Shown piece by piece: positions 1 to 8,252 of a stretch of 11,355 nt of DNA. The position numbers and the translations under genes were made by a program. Under the pieces are notes generated by a model. That model ran no database searches. It was not told where the DNA came from and worked only from the letters and a program-made list of their open reading frames with translations. This DNA comes from an uncultured Beijerinckiaceae bacterium (GTDB lineage Bacteria > Pseudomonadota > Alphaproteobacteria > Rhizobiales > Beijerinckiaceae), in the NCBI GenBank assembly GCA_937873345.1, contig CALMRL010000477.1:1-11355 (forward strand), written 5' to 3'. Every line of letters begins with the position of its first letter. Within the stretch, counting starts at the first letter, position 1.

Positions 1-2
1 TC

Positions 3-191
3 TACACCCAGTACTTCGTGCTGTTCCAGGCCGCCGGCCTTGTGCTGCTGACGGCGATGATCGGCGCCATCGTGCTGACCCTGCGCCATCGGCCGGCGAT
101 CAAGCGGCAGTCGATCCCCGTGCAGAACGCTCGCTCGCCGGGCACGGTCGACATGCGCAAGGTCCCCTCTCGCCAGGGCGTGGACGCGTGA
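3..191 (+). CDS. nuoJ: NADH-quinone oxidoreductase subunit J, C-terminal end (partial)
   Basis: Only the last 62 codons are present; the gene enters from the left edge and ends at TGA 189-191. The visible part begins with YTQYFVLFQAAGLVLLTAMI, the final transmembrane helix of NuoJ (ND6), and continues into a basic cytoplasmic tail ending near MRKVPSRQGVDA. A tail of this kind is typical of alphaproteobacterial NuoJ. NuoJ is a membrane-arm subunit of respiratory complex I and helps couple quinone reduction to proton pumping. It sits directly upstream of nuoK, 34 bases away, in the standard nuo order. The identification relies on this order as well as on the short fragment. Confidence 0.9.
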   Translation, partial: YTQYFVLFQAAGLVLLTAMIGAIVLTLRHRPAIKRQSIPVQNARSPGTVDMRKVPSRQGVDA

Positions 192-225
192 GCGTGGTCT
201 CGAAGATCGGGACGGGGTGGACGCG

Positions 226-531
226 ATGATCGGGCTTGGCCAGTATCTTACGGTCGCGGCGATCGTGTTCACGCTCGGAGTCGCCGGTATCATCCTCAAC
301 CGCAAGAACATCATCATCATCTTGATGTCGGTCGAGCTGATTCTGCTCGCGGTCAACATCAACCTCGTCGCCTTCTCCTCGTATCATCATGACTTGGCGG
401 GGCAGGTGTTCGCCCTCTTCATCCTCACCGTGGCGGCGGCGGAGGCAGCGATCGGGTTGGCCATCCTCGTCACCTACTACCGCAACAGTGGGACGATCGC
501 GGTCGAGGACATCAACTCGATGAAGGGCTAG
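226..531 (+). CDS. nuoK: NADH-quinone oxidoreductase subunit K
   Basis: This is a 101-residue integral membrane subunit of complex I (ND4L homologue). It begins MIGLGQYLTVAAIVFTLGVA and has three hydrophobic helices. The family signature is clear: LNRKNIIIILMSVELILLAVN, with the conserved glutamate of the second helix (MSVELILLAVN), then a third helix containing AAAEAAIGLAILV with the second conserved glutamate. Both buried glutamates belong to the proton-transfer path in the family. The ATG at 226 is preferred to the in-frame GTG at 217 because homologues start at this point and GGGGTGGA (214-221) provides a ribosome binding site. The length matches the usual 100-102 residues. It lies between nuoJ and nuoL in the operon. 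Confidence 0.95.
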   Translation: MIGLGQYLTVAAIVFTLGVAGIILNRKNIIIILMSVELILLAVNINLVAFSSYHHDLAGQVFALFILTVAAAEAAIGLAILVTYYRNSGTIAVEDINSMKG

Positions 532-563
532 GTCGTGCGCGCAGAGATCACGGGAGCCTCGGC

Positions 564-2669
564 ATGATCACCCTCGTCGTCGGACTGCCCCTGCTCGGCT
601 TTCTCATCGCTGCGATCGGCGGCGAGCGCATCGGCACCCGTGCCTGCGAGATCGTCACCACCTCGTTCCTCTTCCTCGCCGCGATCGTCTCCTGGATCCT
701 GTTCTTCCAGCACGCGCTGGGATCGCAGCCCGAATCCGTCTCGCCCGTCGGCAACTGGTTCACTGTCGGCACGCTGAAGGTCGACTGGGCGTTCCGCGTC
801 GATGCATTGACCTGCGTGATGCTGGTGGTGGTGACCACCGTGTCGTCGCTCGTCCATCTCTACTCCGTCGGCTACATGTCCGACGACCCGTCGCGCCCGC
901 GCTTCTTCGCCTATCTCTCGCTGTTCACCTTCACCATGCTGATGCTGGTGACGGCGGACAATCTCGTGCAGATGTTCTTCGGCTGGGAAGGCGTCGGACT
1001 GGCATCCTACCTGCTCATCGGCTTCTGGTACACCAAGCCCACCGCCAACGCCGCGGCGATCAAGGCCTTCGTGGTCAATCGGGTCGGCGACTTCGGCTAC
1101 CTGCTGGGCATCTTCACCGTCTTCATGGTGACGCGCTCCGTCGGCTTCGACACCATCTTCGCCGCCGCGCCGGGCTTGGCAAACAAGACTGCCCACCTCT
1201 TCGGCCACGACTGGCCGGTGATGGAGGTCGCCTGCTTTCTGCTGTTCATGGGCGCGATGGGCAAGTCGGCGCAGTTCCTGCTGCACACTTGGCTGCCTGA
1301 TGCGATGGAGGGTCCGACCCCGGTCTCGGCGCTGATCCACGCCGCGACGATGGTCACTGCCGGCGTCTTCATGGTGGCGCGCCTGTCGCCGCTGTTCGAG
1401 CAGGCGCCGGCGGTGATGAGCTTTATCACCATCATCGGCGGCACCACCTGCTTCTTCGCCGCCACGATCGGCTGCGTGCAGACCGACATCAAGCGGGTCG
1501 TGGCCTACTCCACCTGCTCGCAGCTCGGTTACATGTTCGTCGGGCTCGGCGTCGGCGGCTTCGGGCTCGGCGTCTTCCACCTCTTCACCCACGCCTTCTT
1601 CAAGGCGCTGCTGTTCCTCTGCGCCGGCTCGGTCATCACCGCGATGCACCACGAGCAGGACATGCGGCACATGGGGGCGCTTCGCAGCCGCATCCCCGTC
1701 ACCTTCTGGATGATGACGATCGGCACGCTGGCGCTCGTCGGTTTCCCCTTCACCGCCGGCTACTATTCCAAGGACGCGATCATCGAGGCGGCCTACGCCT
1801 CGCACGCCTTCGGCGCCTCCTACGCCTACGTGCTGGCGACGATCGCTGTGGCGCTCACCTCGTTCTACTCCTTCCGCCTTGTCTTCATGACCTTCTTCGG
1901 CAAGGAGCGCTGGGAGGTCGCGCACGAGCACGCCGACAACACCGGCATCAACAATCCCGAAGGCGCCAAGGCGCATCTTGAGCCGACCAACCGGCCCGAG
2001 ACCGGCGGCCACGACCACGTCACCGCCGGACATCCCGATGCTCACGGCGCGCACGACGTCAAGCTGCACCCTGACAATGCCCACACCGAAGGGCGCGTTT
2101 TCGTGCCGCACGAGTCTTCTCAGGTCATGCTGGTGCCGCTCTACGTGCTGGCCGTCGGTGCGCTGTTCGCCGGCGTACTCTTCGCGAGTCACTTCATCGG
2201 CGACGCGCAGGCTGAGTTCTGGAAGGGTTCGCTGTTCTATAGCCCGGGCAACCACATCCTCGAGGAGATGGAGCACGTACCCTTCCTCGTCAGCATGATC
2301 CCCACGTTGATGCTTCTCGGCGGCTTCCTGGTCGCCGTCTACGGCTACATCATCAATCCCGGCGCTCCGGCGGCCTGGGCGCGGACCTTCAAGCCGGTCT
2401 ACACCTTCGTGTCGCACAAGTGGTACTTCGACGAACTCTACGAGCTGATCTTCGTGCGACCGGCCTTCGCCTTCGGCCGGCTGTTCTGGAAGGGCGGCGA
2501 CGTCGGCATCATCGACCGCTTCGGGCCCGACGGCATCTCGGCGGCGACCGTCACGGTCACCAAGCAGGCGGTCAAGCTGCAAACCGGCTACGTCTACAAT
2601 TACGCTTTCGCCATGCTGATCGGGGTCACCGTGCTCATCACCTGGTTCCTCGTGGCGGGGGGACGCTAG
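564..2669 (+). CDS. nuoL: NADH-quinone oxidoreductase subunit L
   Basis: A 701-residue antiporter-like subunit of complex I, the most distal pump of the membrane arm, carrying the long lateral helix at its C-terminus. Key pump residues are visible: E142 in FFGWEGVGLASYLL, K234 in GAMGKSAQFLLHTWLPDAMEG, a conserved histidine-containing segment SALIHAATMVTAGVF, and K403 in GYYSKDAI. A ribosome binding site GGGAG (552-556) precedes the ATG by seven bases. Between residues about 450 and 520 there is a hydrophilic loop with eleven histidines (454-516); such inserts occur in alphaproteobacterial NuoL, and this accounts for the length above the roughly 610 residues of E. coli NuoL. The stop codon TAG abuts the nuoM ATG, so the two are probably translationally coupled. 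Confidence 0.97.
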   Translation: MITLVVGLPLLGFLIAAIGGERIGTRACEIVTTSFLFLAAIVSWILFFQHALGSQPESVSPVGNWFTVGTLKVDWAFRVDALTCVMLVVVTTVSSLVHLYSVGYMSDDPSRPRFFAYLSLFTFTMLMLVTADNLVQMFFGWEGVGLASYLLIGFWYTKPTANAAAIKAFVVNRVGDFGYLLGIFTVFMVTRSVGFDTIFAAAPGLANKTAHLFGHDWPVMEVACFLLFMGAMGKSAQFLLHTWLPDAMEGPTPVSALIHAATMVTAGVFMVARLSPLFEQAPAVMSFITIIGGTTCFFAATIGCVQTDIKRVVAYSTCSQLGYMFVGLGVGGFGLGVFHLFTHAFFKALLFLCAGSVITAMHHEQDMRHMGALRSRIPVTFWMMTIGTLALVGFPFTAGYYSKDAIIEAAYASHAFGASYAYVLATIAVALTSFYSFRLVFMTFFGKERWEVAHEHADNTGINNPEGAKAHLEPTNRPETGGHDHVTAGHPDAHGAHDVKLHPDNAHTEGRVFVPHESSQVMLVPLYVLAVGALFAGVLFASHFIGDAQAEFWKGSLFYSPGNHILEEMEHVPFLVSMIPTLMLLGGFLVAVYGYIINPGAPAAWARTFKPVYTFVSHKWYFDELYELIFVRPAFAFGRLFWKGGDVGIIDRFGPDGISAATVTVTKQAVKLQTGYVYNYAFAMLIGVTVLITWFLVAGGR

Positions 2670-4226
2670 ATGTTCGGCTTCGGCATTCTTTCCGGGCTGA
2701 TCGTGCTGCCGCTGATCGGCGCCGGCTTCATCCTCCTGCAGCGCGGCGAGGACGAGGCGACGCTGCGCAACGCCAAGTGGGCGGCGATGCTGACCACCCT
2801 CGTCCTCTTCGCGTTGTCCTGCTACGCATGGAGCCAGTTCGACACCTCGTCGTCCGAGTTCCAGTTCGTCGAGCAACGCGGCTGGTTCGGCGCCGGCCTG
2901 ACCTACAAGCTCGGCGTCGACGGTATCTCCTTCCCTTTCGTGGTGCTGACCGCCTTCCTGATGCCATTCTGCATCTTGGCCTCGTGGACCTCGATCCATT
3001 TCCGGATGAAGGAATACCTCGTCGCCTTCCTCGTCCTTGAGGCGCTGATGATCGGCGTGTTCTGCTCGCTCGATCTCGTGCTGTTCTATCTGTTCTTCGA
3101 GGGCGGCTTGATCCCGATGTTCCTCATCATCGGCATCTGGGGCGGCAAGCGCCGCGTCTACGCCTCCTTCAAGTTCTTTCTCTATACGCTGGTGGGCTCG
3201 CTGCTGATGCTGCTCGCCATCATGTCGATGTACGGCACTGCGGGCACCACCGACATCACCGTGCTGTTGAAGACGCACTTCCCCGTAGCAATGCAGACTT
3301 GGCTGTTCCTCGCCTTCTTCGCCTCCTTCGCCGTGAAGATGCCGATGTGGCCGGTGCACACTTGGCTGCCCGACGCCCACGTCGAGGCGCCGACCGCCGG
3401 CTCGGTGATCCTCGCCGGCATCCTGCTCAAGATGGGCGGCTACGGCTTCTTGCGCTTCTCGCTGCCGATGTTCCCCGACGCCTCGCACCTCTTCGCGCCG
3501 CTCGTCTTCACCCTCTCCGTCATCGCCATCATCTACACATCGCTGGTTGCGCTGGTGCAGGAGGACATGAAGAAGCTGATCGCTTACTCCTCCGTCGCTC
3601 ACATGGGTTTCGTGACGATGGGGTTGTTCGCCTTCACCGAGCAGGGCATCCAAGGCGCGGTCTTCCAGATGGTCTCGCACGGCCTGGTGTCGGGCGCGCT
3701 GTTCCTCTGCGTCGGCGTCGTCTACGATCGCATGCACACCCGCGAGATCGCGGCCTACGGCGGGCTGGTCAACCGCATGCCGCGCTACGCCACCGCCTTC
3801 CTGATCTTCACCATGGCCAACATCGGCCTGCCCGGGACGTCGGGCTTCGTCGGCGAGTTCCTCACCATGCTCGGCACCTTCGAGGTCAATAGCTGGGTCA
3901 CGCTGTTCGCAGCAACCGGCGTCATCCTGTCGGCGGCCTACGCCCTCTACCTTTATCGCCGCGTCGTCTTCGGTGTGCTGACCAAGGACAATCTCAAATC
4001 GATCCTTGACCTCAACCCGCGCGAGGCCGGCATGCTCGGCACGCTCGGCGTGCTCACCATCTTCTACGGCATCCACCCCTCGCCGAGCGTCGGCGCCTCG
4101 GGACCGCGCGGCGCGGCGTTGGTCTGGCCGCCCACGGCTGCCCGCGCCGCGACCCGCCACAAGCTCGCTGCCGCCACGCCTCCCGCCGTCACGCTCGCCG
4201 CGCAGGCCGGAGCCGCCACGCGATGA
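2670..4226 (+). CDS. nuoM: NADH-quinone oxidoreductase subunit M
   Basis: A 518-residue antiporter-like proton-pumping subunit of complex I (ND4 homologue). Signature elements are FFEGGLIPMFLIIGIWGG with E144, AVKMPMWPVHTWLPDAHVEAP with K223, KKLIAYSSVAHMGFVTMG around 301-318, and GFVGEFLTMLG with E396, the residue in the third pump position. The start ATG follows the nuoL stop with no gap, and the run GGGGGGA at about 2657-2663 is a good ribosome binding site. The core is ordinary, but from about residue 470 the usual C-terminal helix end is replaced by a roughly 48-residue Ala/Pro/Arg-rich tail. The stop overlaps the nuoN start as ATGA. Confidence 0.97.
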   Translation: MFGFGILSGLIVLPLIGAGFILLQRGEDEATLRNAKWAAMLTTLVLFALSCYAWSQFDTSSSEFQFVEQRGWFGAGLTYKLGVDGISFPFVVLTAFLMPFCILASWTSIHFRMKEYLVAFLVLEALMIGVFCSLDLVLFYLFFEGGLIPMFLIIGIWGGKRRVYASFKFFLYTLVGSLLMLLAIMSMYGTAGTTDITVLLKTHFPVAMQTWLFLAFFASFAVKMPMWPVHTWLPDAHVEAPTAGSVILAGILLKMGGYGFLRFSLPMFPDASHLFAPLVFTLSVIAIIYTSLVALVQEDMKKLIAYSSVAHMGFVTMGLFAFTEQGIQGAVFQMVSHGLVSGALFLCVGVVYDRMHTREIAAYGGLVNRMPRYATAFLIFTMANIGLPGTSGFVGEFLTMLGTFEVNSWVTLFAATGVILSAAYALYLYRRVVFGVLTKDNLKSILDLNPREAGMLGTLGVLTIFYGIHPSPSVGASGPRGAALVWPPTAARAATRHKLAAATPPAVTLAAQAGAATR

Positions 4227-5686
4227 CCCCCATCTCCCTCGACATCGCCCACGCCTTGCCGGAGCTGATCCTCGCCATCGGCGCGCTGTTCGTGCTGCTG
4301 TTCGGAGCCATTCGCGGCAAGGAGAATGACGGTCCCGCGACGGAGATCGCCGTCGGCATCCTCGGCCTCGCCGTCGTCGTCCTTCTGATCGGCTCCAAGA
4401 GCAGGGCCGTGGTGTTCGACGGCATGTTCATCGACGACGCCTTCGGCCGCTTCATGAAGGTGCTGACGCTCATCGGCTCCATCGGCACGCTGCTGATGGG
4501 TCAGCGCTTCCTGGCGCGCGAGCGGATCGACAAGTTCGAATACCCCGTGCTCGTCATCCTCTCGACGCTCGGCGCCCTCATCCTGATCTCGGCGAGCGGC
4601 CTCATCACGCTCTATCTCGGGTTGGAGTTGATGAGCCTCGCCCTCTACGTCATCGCCGCCTTCCACCGCGACAACATCAGGGCGTCCGAGGCCGGGCTGA
4701 AGTACTTCGTCCTTGGCGCCCTCTCCTCCGGGATGCTGCTCTACGGGGCCTCGCTGCTCTACGGCTTCGCCGGCACCGTCGAGTTCACCGGCATCGCCGA
4801 GGCGATCCAAGGACATGGCGACCAGGGCGGGCTCGCGTCGAGCGACAACCTTCGCTTCGTCAGCTTCGGGCTGGTGTTCCTGATGACCGGCCTCGCCTTC
4901 AAGATGTCGGTGGTGCCGTTCCACATGTGGACGCCCGACGTCTACGAAGGCGCGCCGACGCCGGTCACCGCCTTCTTCGCCACGGCGCCGAAGATGGCGG
5001 CGGTGGCGATCACCACCCGCGTGATCATCTCCGCCTTCCCCGGCATCACCCTGCAGTGGCAGCAGATCATCGTCTTCATCTCGATCCTGTCGATGGCGCT
5101 GGGCTCCTTCGCCGCGATCGGCCAGACCAACATCAAGCGCCTGATGGCTTACTCCTCCATCGGCCACATGGGTTTCGCCCTGGTCGGCCTCGCTGCGGGC
5201 ACGCAGGAAGGCGTGCAAGGCGTCATCATCTACATGGCGATCTATCTCGCGATGACGCTCGGCACCTTCGCCGCGATCCTGTCGATGAAGATCAACGACC
5301 GCAGCGTCGAGAACGTCGCCGACCTGATGGGCCTCGCCAGGACGCATCCCTCGATGGCCTTCTTTCTGGCCACGATGATGTTCTCGCTCGCCGGCATCCC
5401 GCCGCTCGCCGGCTTTTTCGCCAAGTTCTACGTCTTCGACGCCGCCATCCACGCCCACCTCTACTGGCTCGCCGTGATCGGCGTGCTGATGAGCTGCGTC
5501 GCCGCCTTCTACTATCTTCGTGTCATCAAGTTCATGTACTTCGACGAGTCCGGCGTCGCCTTCGACCGGCAGTCGCCGATCACCGCGGGAGTGCTCACGC
5601 TCACCGGCCTGTTCGTGCTGCTGATGTGGGTCTTTCCGTCGACCTTCATCGGCGCCGCCGGCGCTGCGGCGAAGTCGCTGTTCTGA
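4223..5686 (+). CDS. nuoN: NADH-quinone oxidoreductase subunit N
   Basis: A 487-residue antiporter-like subunit of complex I (ND2 homologue), of normal bacterial length. Characteristic motifs are YLGLELMSLALYVIAAF with E135, AFKMSVVPFHMWTPDVYEGA with K227, an NIKRLMAYSSIGHMGFALVG segment (303-322), and GIPPLAGFFAKFYVF with K401, the lysine of the exit half-channel. The ATG overlaps the last codon and stop of nuoM (ATGA at 4223-4226), with GGAG at 4209-4212 as ribosome binding site. It is the last nuo gene, and its TGA at 5684-5686 overlaps the probable start of birA. Confidence 0.97.
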   Translation: MTPISLDIAHALPELILAIGALFVLLFGAIRGKENDGPATEIAVGILGLAVVVLLIGSKSRAVVFDGMFIDDAFGRFMKVLTLIGSIGTLLMGQRFLARERIDKFEYPVLVILSTLGALILISASGLITLYLGLELMSLALYVIAAFHRDNIRASEAGLKYFVLGALSSGMLLYGASLLYGFAGTVEFTGIAEAIQGHGDQGGLASSDNLRFVSFGLVFLMTGLAFKMSVVPFHMWTPDVYEGAPTPVTAFFATAPKMAAVAITTRVIISAFPGITLQWQQIIVFISILSMALGSFAAIGQTNIKRLMAYSSIGHMGFALVGLAAGTQEGVQGVIIYMAIYLAMTLGTFAAILSMKINDRSVENVADLMGLARTHPSMAFFLATMMFSLAGIPPLAGFFAKFYVFDAAIHAHLYWLAVIGVLMSCVAAFYYLRVIKFMYFDESGVAFDRQSPITAGVLTLTGLFVLLMWVFPSTFIGAAGAAAKSLF

Positions 5687-6450
5687 CGCATTCCGCGCCG
5701 GAACGGTCGACGGGCACGCTACGAGCTTCGGCGGTCGGGCCGTACCGCGTGCTCGACGTCGAGCACCTCGGCTCCACCAACGACGAGGCGATGGCGCGGT
5801 TGCGCGCCGGCGACCCCGGCGGCCTCATCGTCGTCGCCCGCCGGCAGACGGGTGGGCGAGGACGTCACGGCCGCAGCTGGTCCTCGCCGCCCGGCAATCT
5901 CTACGCGAGCCTCTCGCTCGTCGACCCCGCTCCTGTGGCGGTGGCGCCGCAGCTCGGCTTCGTCGTCGGCGTAGCGTTGGCGCAGTCTCTGCGCGACCGG
6001 CTCGGTGGCGACGATCGTCTCAGGCTGAAGTGGCCCAACGACGCGCTCCACGACGGCGCCAAGCTCGCCGGTCTGCTGATCGAGGGCACGACGCTGCCCG
6101 ATGGCCGCCTCGGCTGCGTCGTCGGCATCGGCGTCAATTGCATTTCTCATCCCCCCGACCTGCCGGCAACGGATCTCGCCGCGGCCGGCGCATCCGATAC
6201 CGATCCGCGCGGCCTCCTCGCCGATCTGGCCCGCGGTATCGACATGCAGCTCGCCGAATGGCGCCGCGGCGACGGCTTCGCTGTCATACGCCGTTCCTGG
6301 CTGGCGCTGGCGGCAGGCGTCGGAACCGAGATTGAGGTGAGGACGCCACGAGGCCGTCTGCGCGGCATCTTCCGCGACATAAGCGACCAGGGCCATCTGC
6401 GACTCGACACGGAGAGAGTCGAGTTATGCGTCGAGGCCGGCTACTTATAA
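5683..6450 (+). CDS. birA: Biotin--[acetyl-CoA-carboxylase] ligase, group I (no DNA-binding domain)
   Basis: The product (255 residues from the start used here) activates biotin with ATP and transfers it to the biotin carboxyl carrier protein and other biotin enzymes in the cytoplasm. Motifs are HLGSTNDEA (28-36), the biotinyl-AMP loop GGRGRHGRSW (57-66), KWPNDAL (116-122), GAKLAGLLIEG (125-135) with the catalytic-site lysine K127, and GIGVN; a small SH3-like C-terminal domain ends at EAGYL. No N-terminal helix-turn-helix is present, so it is a pure ligase rather than an E. coli-type BirA repressor. The start is uncertain. There is no ATG before the STND motif. CTG 5683 overlaps the nuoN stop as CTGA and keeps the conserved PYRVLDV lead-in; GTG 5749 is the alternative but cuts into it. 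It is probably cotranscribed with nuo. Confidence 0.92.
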   Translation: MTHSAPERSTGTLRASAVGPYRVLDVEHLGSTNDEAMARLRAGDPGGLIVVARRQTGGRGRHGRSWSSPPGNLYASLSLVDPAPVAVAPQLGFVVGVALAQSLRDRLGGDDRLRLKWPNDALHDGAKLAGLLIEGTTLPDGRLGCVVGIGVNCISHPPDLPATDLAAAGASDTDPRGLLADLARGIDMQLAEWRRGDGFAVIRRSWLALAAGVGTEIEVRTPRGRLRGIFRDISDQGHLRLDTERVELCVEAGYL

Positions 6451-6455
6451 CACTT

Positions 6456-6488
6456 GCATCCGGCGTGCTGAGCCCCATTGATGGATGC
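6456..6488 (+). other. Imperfect inverted repeat between birA and the RNase J gene
   Basis: GCATCC at 6456-6461 pairs with GGATGC at 6483-6488, and an inner GGC/GCC pair (6462-6464 with 6472-6474) could extend the stem with a bulge. There is no T-run after it, so it is not a convincing intrinsic terminator. It could be an RNA structure in the leader of the RNase J transcript or simply chance in GC-rich DNA. Confidence 0.25.
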
Positions 6489-6570
6489 GGGACCATGGAG
6501 CATTGCCGACCATCGACTTGCGATTGCGAAGTTCCGAATCGGATTCTTGGGAAGGTGTGAACGGGTATGA
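6481..6570 (+). CDS. Possible 29-residue leader peptide or small ORF before the RNase J gene
   Basis: An ATG at 6481 opens a 29-codon frame (starting MDAGPWSIADHRLAIA, ending GRCERV) whose TGA at 6568-6570 overlaps the RNase J ATG as ATGA. The frame fills most of the 116-base gap between birA and the RNase J gene. The ribosome binding site of RNase J (GGGAAGG, 6549-6555) lies inside it, so translating ribosomes could influence RNase J initiation. No clear Shine-Dalgarno sequence precedes 6481, and I do not recognise the peptide. The codon pattern is less G/C-biased at third positions than the neighbours (ATT, GAT, CAT, CGA, CTT), which argues for non-coding sequence or a recently changed spacer. 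Confidence 0.25.
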   Translation: MDAGPWSIADHRLAIAKFRIGFLGRCERV

Positions 6571-8240
6571 GTGAGACGGCTGGAGACCTCGTGTTCGTGC
6601 CGCTCGGCGGGCTGGGCGAGATCGGCATGAACATGAGCCTCTACGGCTTCGGTCCGCCGCGCGCGCGCAAGTGGCTGATGATCGATTGCGGCGTCGCCTT
6701 CGCGGGGCCCGAACTCGTCGGCATCGACCTCATCGTGCCCGACACGAGCTTCATCGAGACGATGCGCGACGATCTCGTCGGCATCGTCATCACCCACGCC
6801 CACGAGGATCACATCGGCGCCGTCGCCGACCTGTGGACGCGGCTGAAGGCGCCGGTCTTCGCGACCCGTTTCGCCGCCGGCCTTCTGGAAACCAAGCGCC
6901 TTGGCGAGCCCGGCGCTCCGAAGCCGCCGATCCGCGTCGTCGCGCTCGGCGCCACCGTCGATCTCGCGCCGTTTTCCGTCGAGTTCATCCCCGTCGCCCA
7001 TTCCATCCCGGAAAGCTGCGCCCTGGCGATCCGCACGCCGGTCGGCACGGTGGTGCACACCGGCGACTGGAAGATCGACGAGCATCCCGGCCTCAACCGC
7101 GGCACCGACGCGGAGCGCCTCGCTGCGATCGGCGAGGAAGGCGTGCTGGCGCTCGTCTGCGACTCCACCAACATCCTGCGCGAGGGCGTCAGCCCCTCCG
7201 AGGCCGAGGTCGCCGCGACGCTGGAGGAGATCATCCACCACGCCAAGGGCCGCGTGCTGGTGACCACCTTCGCCTCGAATCTCGCCCGCATGCGCGCCGT
7301 CGCCGAGGCCGCGACGCGCGCCGGACGCCAGGTGGTGCTGGTCGGGCGCTCGATGGATCGCGTCGCGGCGGTCGGGCGCGACTGCGGTTATCTCGACGGC
7401 CTGCCGCCGATGATGTCGGCGGAGGCCTTCGCGCACATCCCGCGCGAGCGCTGCGTGGTGCTGGCGACAGGCAGCCAGGGCGAGCCGCGCGCGGCGATCG
7501 CCCGGATCGCGGAGGACGAGCACCCGGCCGTCAGCCTCGCGCCGGGCGACACCGTGATCTTCTCCTCGCGCACCATTCCCGGCAACGAGCGCGAGGTGAA
7601 CCGCATCATCAACAATCTCGTGCGCCTCGGCGTCGAAGTCATCACCGATCGCGACGCCCTCATCCACGCCTCCGGCCACCCCCGCCGTGGTGAGGTTTCG
7701 CAGATGTACGACTGGGTCCGGCCGCAGATCGCCATTCCCGCCCACGGCGAGGAGGTGCACCTCAGCGAGCACTACGCGTTCGCCCGCGAGCGACAGGTGC
7801 CGCACGTCGTCAAGGCGCGCAACGGCGACGTCGTCGTGCTGGGGCCAGGCGAGCCGGGCATCGTCGACCAAGTCGCGCACGGTCGGCTTCTCAAGGACGG
7901 CAACCTGCTGGTCAAGGTCGACGACGCGTCGCTGCGCGCCCGCCAGAGCCTCGCATTCGGCGGTGTCGTGACCATCGCGCTCGCCGTTACCGCGAAGGGC
8001 GAGATGGCCGGCACGCCCGACGTCGTCACCAACGGCCTGCCGGCGCGCACCCGAGACGGCGAGGCGATGGACGCGCTGGTCGATGCGACCATGTTCCAAA
8101 CCTTCGACAATCTGCCGCGCCAGCGCCGTCGCGACGCCGATACCGTTTCGACCGCGATCGAGCGCGCGGTGCGCTCGGCCGTGAATCAGGCCTGGGGCAA
8201 GCGCCCCGCCGTCCATGTGCTCGTGGTCGAAGTCGGGTAA
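6567..8240 (+). CDS. rnj: Ribonuclease J
   Basis: A 557-residue metallo-beta-lactamase/beta-CASP ribonuclease that combines 5'-to-3' exonuclease and endonuclease activity in RNA maturation and decay. The N-terminal FVPLGGLGEIGMNMSLYG is diagnostic of RNase J. Zinc ligands are H77, H79, D81 and H82 in THAHEDHIGA, then the histidine in FIPVAHSIPES and the aspartate in VVHTGDWKID. The beta-CASP region includes LVTTFASNLARM and the motif C segment IPAHGEEVHLSEH, preceded by HPRRGEVSQMYDW. The C-terminal domain ends at HVLVVEVG, the normal full length. The ATG at 6567 has GGGAAGG upstream at 6549-6555. A 116-base gap separates it from birA, so it may have its own promoter; the epimerase gene follows 12 bases after its stop. 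Confidence 0.96.
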   Translation: MSETAGDLVFVPLGGLGEIGMNMSLYGFGPPRARKWLMIDCGVAFAGPELVGIDLIVPDTSFIETMRDDLVGIVITHAHEDHIGAVADLWTRLKAPVFATRFAAGLLETKRLGEPGAPKPPIRVVALGATVDLAPFSVEFIPVAHSIPESCALAIRTPVGTVVHTGDWKIDEHPGLNRGTDAERLAAIGEEGVLALVCDSTNILREGVSPSEAEVAATLEEIIHHAKGRVLVTTFASNLARMRAVAEAATRAGRQVVLVGRSMDRVAAVGRDCGYLDGLPPMMSAEAFAHIPRERCVVLATGSQGEPRAAIARIAEDEHPAVSLAPGDTVIFSSRTIPGNEREVNRIINNLVRLGVEVITDRDALIHASGHPRRGEVSQMYDWVRPQIAIPAHGEEVHLSEHYAFARERQVPHVVKARNGDVVVLGPGEPGIVDQVAHGRLLKDGNLLVKVDDASLRARQSLAFGGVVTIALAVTAKGEMAGTPDVVTNGLPARTRDGEAMDALVDATMFQTFDNLPRQRRRDADTVSTAIERAVRSAVNQAWGKRPAVHVLVVEVG

Positions 8241-8252
8241 AGACTTCCTTCG

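Noticed and set aside
528..4160. A 1210-codon open frame on the minus strand opposite nuoL and nuoM
   Set aside because: Its product is a low-complexity run of Glu, Asp, His, Arg and Gly with no fold-like hydrophobic pattern, exactly what the antisense frame of G/C-biased membrane-protein genes gives. The plus-strand genes are unmistakable.
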